A program made the translations under genes and the position numbers. The notes under the pieces were generated by a model. The model had not been told where the DNA came from, did no database searches, and worked only from the letters and a program-made list of their open reading frames with translations. A DNA stretch of 64,000 nucleotides, from the NCBI RefSeq assembly GCF_014205675.1, contig NZ_JACIIX010000009.1, positions 62,001 to 126,000 of the forward strand. The letters are read 5' to 3'. Shown here piece after piece: positions 1 to 6,596 of the stretch. Positions within the stretch are counted from its first letter, which is position 1; the number at the start of each line of letters is the position of its first letter. The DNA comes from Novispirillum itersonii. Its GTDB lineage: Bacteria; Pseudomonadota; Alphaproteobacteria; Rhodospirillales; Rhodospirillaceae.

Positions 1-2
1 CG

Positions 3-323
3 GCCGCCCGCTCTTTCGGGCTGTCCTACCGCCGGGCCTTCACCGCCGTGCTCTGTCTGGCCAGCGGTCTGGCCGCCAGCGCGGTGGGGGCGGTCGGCCC
101 GATCGCCTTCGTCGGCCTGCTGGTTCCGCATCTGGCCCGGTTTGTGGTTGCCGGGCACCGTGCCCTGCTGGTGCCGGTGACGGTCATGCTGGGGGCGGTG
201 GTGGTCACGGCGGGGGATCTCGCCGGACGGCTGATCGGCGGGGCCGATGAAATTCCCATCGGTGTCGTCACCGCCCTGCTGGGGGTGCCGGTCCTGATTC
301 TCCTGCTTCGGAAAACTCCGTGA
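3..323 (+). CDS. FecCD-family iron/siderophore ABC transporter permease, C-terminal part
   Basis: Open from the left edge of the window, so only the last 106 or so residues are visible. They are hydrophobic and contain the FecCD/BtuC pattern GPIAFVGLLVPHLAR followed by further membrane segments; family members normally have about 330 residues, so roughly two thirds lie outside. The protein would form the inner-membrane channel of an iron-siderophore, heme or cobalamin importer. The stop is 7 bp before the ATPase gene, so the two are one operon. The substrate cannot be told from this fragment. Confidence 0.9.
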   Translation, partial: AARSFGLSYRRAFTAVLCLASGLAASAVGAVGPIAFVGLLVPHLARFVVAGHRALLVPVTVMLGAVVVTAGDLAGRLIGGADEIPIGVVTALLGVPVLILLLRKTP

Positions 324-330
324 GGGCGCG

Positions 331-1119
331 ATGCCGGTTACCTGTTCCAGTCTGTCCGTTGTCTATGGCCGCCGTCAGGCCCTGAGCGATTTCCGTCTGT
401 CGATGGCCCCGGGAGAGATCCGGGGCCTGATCGGCCCGAATGGATCGGGCAAAAGTACCGCCCTGCAAACCGTTGCCGGGCTGATCCGGCCCGCCGCCGG
501 GCAGGTTGAGATTGACGGCACCGCCGTGCACGGTCTGCCCCGCCGGGTGCTGGCACAGAAGCTGGCCTATCTGCCGCAGCATCCGGCCGCCCCCGAGGAT
601 ATGACGGTTGAACATCTGGTCCGGCAGGGGCGGTTTGCCCATGTCGGCCTGTTCCGCCGCTATGGGCCGGAGGATGAGGAGGCCATCCGTTGGGCGCTGG
701 ATGGCACCGGCCTGACCGCGCTGGCCGGGCGCAGCCTGCGTGAACTGTCCGGGGGGGAACGCCAGCGGGCGTGGATCGCGGCGGCGTTGACCCAGCAGGC
801 CAAGGTGCTGCTGCTGGATGAGCCGACCACCTTTCTCGACATCGGCCATCAGGTGGAGGTGTTGGAGCTGGTCCGCCGCCTGAGCCGGGAACAGGGTGTC
901 TCGGTCATTATGGCGATCCACGACATCAATCAGGCGATGGCGGTGTGCGATGCCATTTCCCTGTTGCAGAACGGAGTCCTGAAGTTTGACGGCCCTCCGG
1001 CAGCTCTGGCGGAAAGCGGCCTGATCGAGACGGTGTTCCGGGTCAGGGGGCGGTTTGTGACCTTTGCCGAAGGCGGGCCGCCGCACTTTGATCTGTCGCT
1101 CGGGGTGATTCCGGCGTAA
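331..1119 (+). CDS. ABC transporter ATP-binding protein, iron/siderophore (FecE-like)
   Basis: A 262-residue nucleotide-binding subunit expected to power the permease encoded just upstream. Walker A is GPNGSGKST (residues 35-43), the signature LSGGE is at about 139-143, Walker B with the catalytic Glu is LLLDEPT (about 160-166), and the switch His lies in AIHD near residue 196. The order and length match FepC/FecE/BtuD-type ATPases. Its binding protein and receptor must be outside the window or supplied elsewhere; a complete second system of the same class lies at 51.6-56.8 kb. Confidence 0.92.
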   Translation: MPVTCSSLSVVYGRRQALSDFRLSMAPGEIRGLIGPNGSGKSTALQTVAGLIRPAAGQVEIDGTAVHGLPRRVLAQKLAYLPQHPAAPEDMTVEHLVRQGRFAHVGLFRRYGPEDEEAIRWALDGTGLTALAGRSLRELSGGERQRAWIAAALTQQAKVLLLDEPTTFLDIGHQVEVLELVRRLSREQGVSVIMAIHDINQAMAVCDAISLLQNGVLKFDGPPAALAESGLIETVFRVRGRFVTFAEGGPPHFDLSLGVIPA

Positions 1120-1271
1120 GGGGCGGCACGGAAACAGGGGGCCACGGCAGCCGCAGGAGGGGGGGCTATCCCACCCATACCCGCTTGCTCTTTGTCATCG
1201 GGGCCGGAACCGGTTACAGTTCCGGCCTTTTTGACTCCCCGGTCATTCCCCTTTTTCTGTCGGTGCGTCCC

Positions 1272-2246
1272 ATGTCTGCCCCTGTTGTTGCCCCTGTCGC
1301 CGGATCGCGTCTGGCCCCGATGATTGCCCTGCTGTCGGCGATGGTGTCGATCACCGCCGGGGCGTCGTTCGCCAAGGCCCTGTTTCCGCTGGTCGGTCCG
1401 GCCGGGACCACCGTGCTGCGTCTGGGGCTGGCGGCGCTGATCCTTGGCGTGGTGCTGCGGGTGTGGCGTACGCCGCTGACCCGCCGCTCGGTCCGCTCCG
1501 GCGTGCTGTACGGCCTGTCGATGGGGTTCATGAACCTGCTGCTGTACATGGCGATTGAGCGGATTCCGCTGGGGATCGCGCTGGCGATTGAATTCACCGG
1601 GCCGCTGACGGTGGCGGTGCTGTCATCGCGCCGCCGGTCGCATTTTGTCTGGATCGGGCTGGCGCTGGTCGGGCTGGCCCTGCTGCTGCCCAGCGGCAGC
1701 AGCCATAACGGGGTGGAGGCCACCGGCCTTGACCCCATCGGCATGCTGATGGCGCTGGGCGCCGGGGTGTGCTGGGGGGCCTATATTCTGCTCGGTCAGC
1801 GGGCCGGGGCCGACCACGGTGCCCGCGCTCCGGCGGTGGGGATGATCTGTGCGGCGCTGGCGATTGCCCCGCTGGCGCTGGTGCTGCCGACCGGGGCCGG
1901 TCTCGGTGGGGATGGCAGCCTGTGGTCGGTGGCGGCGCTGGCTCTGGCCGTGGCGGTGCTGTCCTCTGCCGTGCCGTTCACGCTGGAAATGTTTGCCCTG
2001 CGGCGGCTTCCGGCCCGCAGTTTCAGCGTGCTGACCAGCTGCGAACCGGCGGTGGGGGCGGCCATGGGCTTCCTGCTGCTGGGCGAGGCGCTGTCGCTGG
2101 TCTCCTGCGCCGGGATCGGGCTGGTGGTTCTGGCCTCGCTCGGGACCACGTTCGGCGATCCGTCCCCGGTGCCGCCGCCGCCGGAGCGGGCTGACCGGCC
2201 CGATGAGGACGAGGATGACGGGGAGCCGCTGCGCGAGGCGGCCTGA
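1272..2246 (+). CDS. EamA-family (drug/metabolite transporter) inner-membrane exporter, RhtA-like
   Basis: A 324-residue, almost entirely hydrophobic protein with about ten predicted membrane segments and two EamA repeats, resembling RhtA-type threonine/homoserine or purine exporters. An in-frame start exists at 1185, but the ATG at 1272 gives a protein that begins directly before the first repeat and matches family length. The C-terminus ends in an acidic tail (ADRPDEDEDDGEP) expected in the cytoplasm. The family is reliable; the substrate is not known. Confidence 0.88.
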   Translation: MSAPVVAPVAGSRLAPMIALLSAMVSITAGASFAKALFPLVGPAGTTVLRLGLAALILGVVLRVWRTPLTRRSVRSGVLYGLSMGFMNLLLYMAIERIPLGIALAIEFTGPLTVAVLSSRRRSHFVWIGLALVGLALLLPSGSSHNGVEATGLDPIGMLMALGAGVCWGAYILLGQRAGADHGARAPAVGMICAALAIAPLALVLPTGAGLGGDGSLWSVAALALAVAVLSSAVPFTLEMFALRRLPARSFSVLTSCEPAVGAAMGFLLLGEALSLVSCAGIGLVVLASLGTTFGDPSPVPPPPERADRPDEDEDDGEPLREAA

Positions 2247-2276
2247 TTCTCTGACCGGAAAAAAGGGCAGAAAAAA

Positions 2277-2298
2277 AGGCGACCGTTGCCGGTCGCCT
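2277..2298 (-). terminator. Hairpin with T-run on the minus strand
   Basis: Perfect 9-bp inverted repeat: AGGCGACCG at 2277-2285 and CGGTCGCCT at 2290-2298, with loop TTGC. Seven A residues on the plus strand (2271-2277) become a T-run after the stem on the minus strand, so the better orientation is termination of leftward transcripts, protecting the exporter gene. It may also slow plus-strand transcripts leaving that gene. Confidence 0.6.
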
Positions 2299-2716
2299 GA
2301 AGGTGAGGGTGTGTGCGGATGAAGAACCGGATACCCCCTGCCAGCAAAGCTGACGCAGGACATCCGGGATGGGAGGTGCGATCCGAGACCCCGACATCCT
2401 CCACAAAAGGTCGGGGGCGGGATCCGATACCAGCCCCGGCGCGGCGGATGCCGCAGATGCAGGGGGGGGGACCGGATCACTCGTTGCGTTCTGTCCCGTC
2501 CAGAAACGCCCGATCACATTGCCATGATTTGGCGGGCAGGGGAAGCCTGCTCTGGCGCGGGTCTCGCATTTCGCGAAGATTACAGTCTCGCTATGTGAAA
2601 ACTGCAACAGCCTTTCCCGGTTGGGCAGGAAAGGCCGTTGCAGACATGGACCTCCCCCGCCCTGCCAGATGATGGGCATCCGGCAGGGCGGGGCCTGCCG
2701 CACGGTGGGCGCGCGG
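2299..2716. other. Non-coding region with two strong hairpins
   Basis: No convincing gene. Two notable structures lie at its right end. The first is CTGCAAC-A-GCCTTTCC (2602-2617) pairing with GGAAAGGC-C-GTTGCAG (2628-2643), 15 pairs with one A/C mismatch. The second is CCCCGCCCTGCC (2655-2666) pairing perfectly with GGCAGGGCGGGG (2682-2693). They lie just downstream of the minus-strand gene at 2717-3052, so they may be its 3' end or processing structures, or an independent small RNA. Confidence 0.45.
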
Positions 2717-3052
2717 TCAGGGCTGGTCCACGTACCACAGGGACATGCCATACCAGTTGGCATTCCCGTATCCATCGGGCGGGGTACCGTGGTGCAGGGC
2801 CAGACCGCTGGCGGCGGCCCGGCTGCGGGCAGCGTCAACGCCGTCGCCGATGAAGGCGGCCCACAGGATATCGCCCTGATTGACGGTCTGAATCTCGTCC
2901 CAGCGGGCGATCACGGCATCGGGGTCGTGTTCGCCGTTGGTGCGGAAGTAATCGCGGATTTCGTCTTCCAGCGTGTCGAGGGTGCGGATGTAGCTTTCGA
3001 TCTCGCCTTTCCAGGTCGCGATCTTTTCCGCGTCGCAGGCATCAAAAAACAT
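2717..3052 (-). CDS. Small hypothetical protein
   Basis: A 111-residue soluble, acidic protein that I do not recognise. The first 60 residues look helical (many D/E/R/I, e.g. ESYIRTLDTLEDEIRDYF), followed by a Gly/Ala part and an aromatic end (NANWYGMSLWYVDQP). No signal peptide or membrane segment. It stands alone between long non-coding stretches; the region before its ATG contains three 19-bp tandem repeats. The Asp/Glu-rich N-terminus and normal codon use argue that it is a real gene. Confidence 0.6.
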   Translation of the reverse strand: MFFDACDAEKIATWKGEIESYIRTLDTLEDEIRDYFRTNGEHDPDAVIARWDEIQTVNQGDILWAAFIGDGVDAARSRAAASGLALHHGTPPDGYGNANWYGMSLWYVDQP

Positions 3053-3457
3053 GAGACTCCCCTTTGTGTTGCCGTCCTGTGGTGTTTCCCCAGGGTTTTA
3101 CTGTTTCCCCAAGGTTTTGCGGTTTCCTCAGGGTTTTTGGCGCGGCTCTTGAAGGGTGGCCGCGTTGGCAGAATATGACACGCTTATTGCGTAAAGAAGA
3201 GTCAAAAATGTATCGGAAATAATATTGCGTCCGTATCGGGAAAGCCTGATTTAACGCTGTATACCCTAAGGATTTCGCGGTTTAGGCCGGGTTTGCGGTG
3301 GTGGAATGTGATGCGTGTTGATGGATTTTATAAAAAATTATGTGTCGTGTTAAACAGTTGGAACGGTTCCGGGTTCCCGGCATGATGGTCGCCCTGTTTT
3401 TTGAACGGGCGCCCCGTCCTCCGGATGGGGCCATTATCCTGACGGGAGACCCAGTTC
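3053..3457. other. AT-richer intergenic region, divergent leaders
   Basis: Between the minus-strand orphan gene and threonine ammonia-lyase. It is much richer in A+T than the neighbouring genes (especially 3170-3370) and should contain promoters for both. Close to the lyase start two stem-loops can form: CGCCC/GGGCG around a T-rich loop (about 3388-3410), and CCCCGTCC/GGATGGGG at 3412-3430 with one G/T pair. I found no short leader peptide rich in Thr, Ile or Val, so attenuation is not supported. Confidence 0.5.
3083..3139. repeat. Three tandem 19-bp imperfect repeats
   Basis: Copies at 3083-3101, 3102-3120 and 3121-3139 share the pattern tGTTTCCcCAgGGTTTT. The first two differ at two positions and the third at several. 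They lie 30-90 bp upstream of the minus-strand gene ending at 2717, so they could be iterated protein-binding sites or simple slippage products. Confidence 0.7.
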
Positions 3458-4690
3458 GTGACTTTGCCTACGCTGGAGGATATCCGCGCCGCCGCTGCCC
3501 GCATTCATGATGCGGTGGAGCGGACGTGGACGACCGAGTCCCTGACACTTGGCCGTGTCACCGGGGCGCGCATCGTGCTGAAGTTTGAGAACCTGCAATT
3601 CACCGCCTCCTTCAAGGAGCGCGGGGCTCTCAACAAGCTGATGTCCCTGACGGCGGAAGAACGAATGCGCGGTGTGATTGCCGTGTCGGCGGGCAACCAC
3701 GCGCAGGGGGTTGCCTATAACGCCAGCCGCCTCGGCATTCCGGCAACGATCGTGATGCCGAAATCCACCCCGTTCGTGAAGGTGGAGAACACAGCCGTGT
3801 TCGGGGCGGAAGTGGTGCTGGAAGGCGCCAATTTCTCCGAGGCCAGCGAGTACGCCGCGCAGTTGCAGAAGGAACGCAATCTGGTGTTCGTTCACCCCTA
3901 CGACGACCCCTATGTGGTGGCCGGGCAGGGGACGATTGCGCTGGAAATGCTGGAAGATACCCCGCTGCCGCTGGATGTGGTGGTGGTGCCGATCGGCGGC
4001 GGCGGCATGATTTCCGGCATGGCGACGGCGATCAAGGCACTGGCCCCGCATATCCGCGTGGTCGGGGTGCAGGCGGCGCTGTATCCGGGCATGGACCGGG
4101 TGATCCGGGGCGAACCCCCGGCGGGGGGCGGTGACACCATCGCCGAAGGCATCGCGGTGAAGGAACCCGGGCATCTGACCCGGCAGATCGTTGCGAAAAC
4201 CGTCGATGAAATCCTGACCGTGGACGAGGACGCGCTGGAAACCGCCATCACCCATCTGCTGTCGATTGAAAAGACGGTGGTGGAAGGGGCCGGGGCGGCA
4301 GCACTGGCGGCGGTTCTGGCGCATCCCGACAAGTTCCATGGCAAGACGGTCGGCGTGGTGCTGTCCGGCGGCAACATCGACCAGCGGCTGCTGGCCGGGG
4401 TGATCATGCGCCATCAGGTGCGCTCCGGCCGCATGGGCCGCCTGCGCATTGCCCTGATGGACATGCCGGGCCAGCTGGCCAAGGTTACGGCGCTGATCGG
4501 CCAGCTGGGCGGCAACATCATTGATGTGTCGCACCAGCGGATTTTCAGCTCGTTGCCCGCCAAGGACACCACGCTGGAGGTGGCGCTGGAAACCATCGAC
4601 GCCCGCCGCATGGGCCTGCTGATCGATGGCCTGCGCGGGGCCGGGTATGTGGTGGAAGTGCTGGATGGTCCGCTGCGCGGCCAGCCGTAA
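3458..4690 (+). CDS. ilvA: Threonine ammonia-lyase (threonine dehydratase) with C-terminal ACT domain
   Basis: A PLP enzyme deaminating L-threonine to 2-oxobutanoate, the entry to isoleucine synthesis or threonine breakdown. 410 residues. The PLP lysine is K53 in TASFKERGA, the phosphate-binding glycines are GGGG at about 181-184, and a single ACT regulatory domain starts near residue 328 (RIALMDMPGQLAKV). This is the medium form with one ACT domain rather than the 510-residue biosynthetic form with two. Translation starts at GTG with GGGAG about 9 nt upstream. The gene stands alone with a long AT-rich leader. Confidence 0.93.
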   Translation: MTLPTLEDIRAAAARIHDAVERTWTTESLTLGRVTGARIVLKFENLQFTASFKERGALNKLMSLTAEERMRGVIAVSAGNHAQGVAYNASRLGIPATIVMPKSTPFVKVENTAVFGAEVVLEGANFSEASEYAAQLQKERNLVFVHPYDDPYVVAGQGTIALEMLEDTPLPLDVVVVPIGGGGMISGMATAIKALAPHIRVVGVQAALYPGMDRVIRGEPPAGGGDTIAEGIAVKEPGHLTRQIVAKTVDEILTVDEDALETAITHLLSIEKTVVEGAGAAALAAVLAHPDKFHGKTVGVVLSGGNIDQRLLAGVIMRHQVRSGRMGRLRIALMDMPGQLAKVTALIGQLGGNIIDVSHQRIFSSLPAKDTTLEVALETIDARRMGLLIDGLRGAGYVVEVLDGPLRGQP

Positions 4691-4744
4691 GGCGGCCATT
4701 TAGCTAACCATCCGTACGGTTCTGTTAACAGACCGATGAACAGA

Positions 4745-4772
4745 ACGGCCCCCGGAGGCATCCGGGGGCCGT
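4745..4772 (+). terminator. Terminator-like hairpin after threonine ammonia-lyase
   Basis: Perfect 12-bp stem: ACGGCCCCCGGA (4745-4756) with TCCGGGGGCCGT (4761-4772), loop GGCA. Only CTGTCTGT follows, so the T-tract is weak. It lies between convergent genes and could act on either strand. Confidence 0.55.
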
Positions 4773-4782
4773 CTGTCTGTGG

Positions 4783-4860
4783 TGGGCCGGGTCTTACCGG
4801 CTGTCTGTAATGGGCCGGGTCTTACCGGCTGTCTGTAATGGGCCGGGTTTTACCGGCTGG
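4783..4860. repeat. 28-bp tandem repeat (2.8 copies) spanning the PepSY stop codon
   Basis: Copies at 4783-4810, 4811-4838 and a partial copy 4839-4860 with one substitution. Read on the minus strand, each copy carries the last codons of the PepSY gene (PASR) and a stop codon. The array is therefore a duplication of the end of that gene into its 3' flank, leaving two relic stop regions downstream. Confidence 0.85.
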
Positions 4861-6343
4861 CCGGGGGCCAGACGGTGCTGTAACGGCTGCCGTCGCGGGT
4901 TTCCAGTGTCAGGGTCACCGCACCGCTGCCGGCGGCGGGGCGCAGGGTGCCGCGCAGGCGGTACGGTGGGCCGCGCAGGGCCACTGCCTTGCCGCCGTCG
5001 CGCTGCACGGTCACGGTCCGGGCGCTGCGGGCAGCGGCGGGGGACAGCACCGCCACCACGCCGGTGGTGCCGTCGGCCTCGGTCTCCAGCCACAGGGTGA
5101 CGGTGTGCGGCCCCAGCGGCTGGCGGGGCAGGGCGATGCCGTGCGGTACCGCATCGGTCCGGCCACTGGCATAGCTGCCAAGACTCAGCACCGGCACCAC
5201 CAGCAGCGGCAGCAGCAGCACTCCCGGCAGCCGTCCCCAGCCCCGGTCCCCGGCTTTGGGGCGGGCGGTGCGGTGCAGCCAGACGATGCCGCCACCAAGC
5301 AGGCTGGCTGACAGCAGCACGCCGCCAAGGGTCCAGACCGTTTTGGTCAGCGGGCCGCCGAAATTGCCGAAATGCAGCGATCCCATGGCGCGGGCGGTGG
5401 TTTGCAGGGCGGTCATGCCCTGCGGGGTGATGGCGGCGGTGATTTCCAGCGTCTGCGGATGCAGATAGAACCGGTGGCCGTATTTGCCGGTCAGGGCGGT
5501 GCCCCGGTCGCCGAACAGCACCAGCGCCTGCCCCGGCTGGGTCGGCAGGGTCAGGTAATGCAGCCGGAAGCCGGGAGCGGCGGCCCGCACCGCCGCCAGC
5601 GCCGCATCGGCATCGGGCAGCCGGTCCGGGGCATCGCGGGTGGCCACCGGTTTGGGCGGCGGAAAGATCCGCACCCCGTTGGCGGCAAGGACGGCGGCGG
5701 TGAAAAACCACAGCCCGGTGATGGCCATCAGCAGGGCAAACCACAGGCCCCACACTCCGCCGACCCGGTGCAGATCCCCCCAGAACACCCGCGCCCCGGC
5801 GGTCAGGCGCAGGCGTGGGCGGATCAGGGCGGTCCAGAAGCGGCGGTAGACGAACAGTCCGGTCAGGGTTGCCCCCAGCATCGGCAGGGCCAGTGCCGTC
5901 ACCGCATACCAGCCGAGGGTGGTGAAATCACCGGGGAACAGCAGCCAGCCATGCAGGGCCAGCAGGGTGCCGGTAAAGCCGGGACCCAGACTGATGCCCT
6001 GCACGGCGGCGGTATAGGGGTTGATGAAGGCCCGGGCCTCGGGGGCATCGGGCAGGGAAACGGTGGCTTCATAGGCCAGATGCAGATCCCGCCGCCCGAG
6101 GGCGGTGACAATCCCGTCCGGGGTGGCGGCGGCTGCGGCGGCCAGAATGGCATTCAGCGGCTGTTCTGGCCTGTCCTCCGCTGGCCCGGCCAGCACCGCC
6201 GGATCCCACAGGCCCTGTACCTCGTAGGCGATGGTCAGCACGGTGCCGGTGACGCAGATCAGCGTCAGCAGAAACCACACCGGCACCGCCAGCCAGCCAT
6301 GCAGGGTAAACCACGGAATACGGCGCTTGGGGGAGTGTGACAT
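4850..6343 (-). CDS. PepSY-associated TM-helix protein (iron-regulated membrane protein)
   Basis: A 497-residue inner-membrane protein of the PepSY_TM family, often co-encoded with TonB receptors and proposed to take part in reductive iron release or siderophore handling. The N-terminal cytoplasmic stretch is followed by a membrane helix (WFLLTLICVTGTVLTIAYEV), a large periplasmic part, a central membrane pair near HRVGGVWGLWFALLMAITG, another periplasmic PepSY-like part, and a last membrane helix near VLLLPLLVVPVLSLG. The tail (residues 400-497) is an extra, Thr/Val-rich, beta-like domain. It follows the TonB receptor in the same direction, separated by a repeat element. Confidence 0.85.
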   Translation of the reverse strand: MSHSPKRRIPWFTLHGWLAVPVWFLLTLICVTGTVLTIAYEVQGLWDPAVLAGPAEDRPEQPLNAILAAAAAATPDGIVTALGRRDLHLAYEATVSLPDAPEARAFINPYTAAVQGISLGPGFTGTLLALHGWLLFPGDFTTLGWYAVTALALPMLGATLTGLFVYRRFWTALIRPRLRLTAGARVFWGDLHRVGGVWGLWFALLMAITGLWFFTAAVLAANGVRIFPPPKPVATRDAPDRLPDADAALAAVRAAAPGFRLHYLTLPTQPGQALVLFGDRGTALTGKYGHRFYLHPQTLEITAAITPQGMTALQTTARAMGSLHFGNFGGPLTKTVWTLGGVLLSASLLGGGIVWLHRTARPKAGDRGWGRLPGVLLLPLLVVPVLSLGSYASGRTDAVPHGIALPRQPLGPHTVTLWLETEADGTTGVVAVLSPAAARSARTVTVQRDGGKAVALRGPPYRLRGTLRPAAGSGAVTLTLETRDGSRYSTVWPPASR

Positions 6344-6370
6344 CGGACCTGTGAACGGGTTCGGGGGCGG

Positions 6371-6596
6371 TCAGGCAGCGGACGGACGCCCGCGCCTGCC
6401 GCCTGATGGGCTTAAACATACAAGGGACCAAAAAACCAAGCGGAGCGCAGCGACTGGCCCATTGAGGGCCCGTGCCCGCGTGGGCACGTGAGGCAAGCGG
6501 GCGGAGGCCCGCGCCCGCCGTTTGAGGGACCAAACAGACAAAGGCACGGCGCAGCCGGGCCGGACGCCCGCGCCCGCCGCCTGAGGGGCCCTTAAA
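6371..6596. repeat. Structured intergenic repeat, locus 1 (one full unit, two partial)
   Basis: A partial unit (6371-6424), a full unit (about 6438-6542) and a shortened unit (6543-6596). The full unit shows GGCCC-attga-GGGCC, GTGCCC-gcgt-GGGCAC and GCGGGC-ggag-GCCCGC hairpins, then the tail TTGAGGGACCAAACAGACAA. Related copies occur at 42642-42894 and 63260-63367 in the same orientation. The array fills the gap between the TonB receptor stop codon (minus strand) and the PepSY start, so it lies inside a probable operon. Confidence 0.85.

Noticed and set aside
3370-3457. Transcription attenuation of threonine ammonia-lyase
   Set aside because: Hairpins exist, but no leader peptide with Ile, Val, Leu or Thr codons and no T-run were seen.
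3434-4699. A 421-codon open frame opposite threonine ammonia-lyase
   Set aside because: Low-complexity His/Gln/Arg composition; an antisense shadow of a clear enzyme gene.
4783-4860. CRISPR-like short repeats
   Set aside because: Units are directly adjacent with no spacers, and no cas genes are present.
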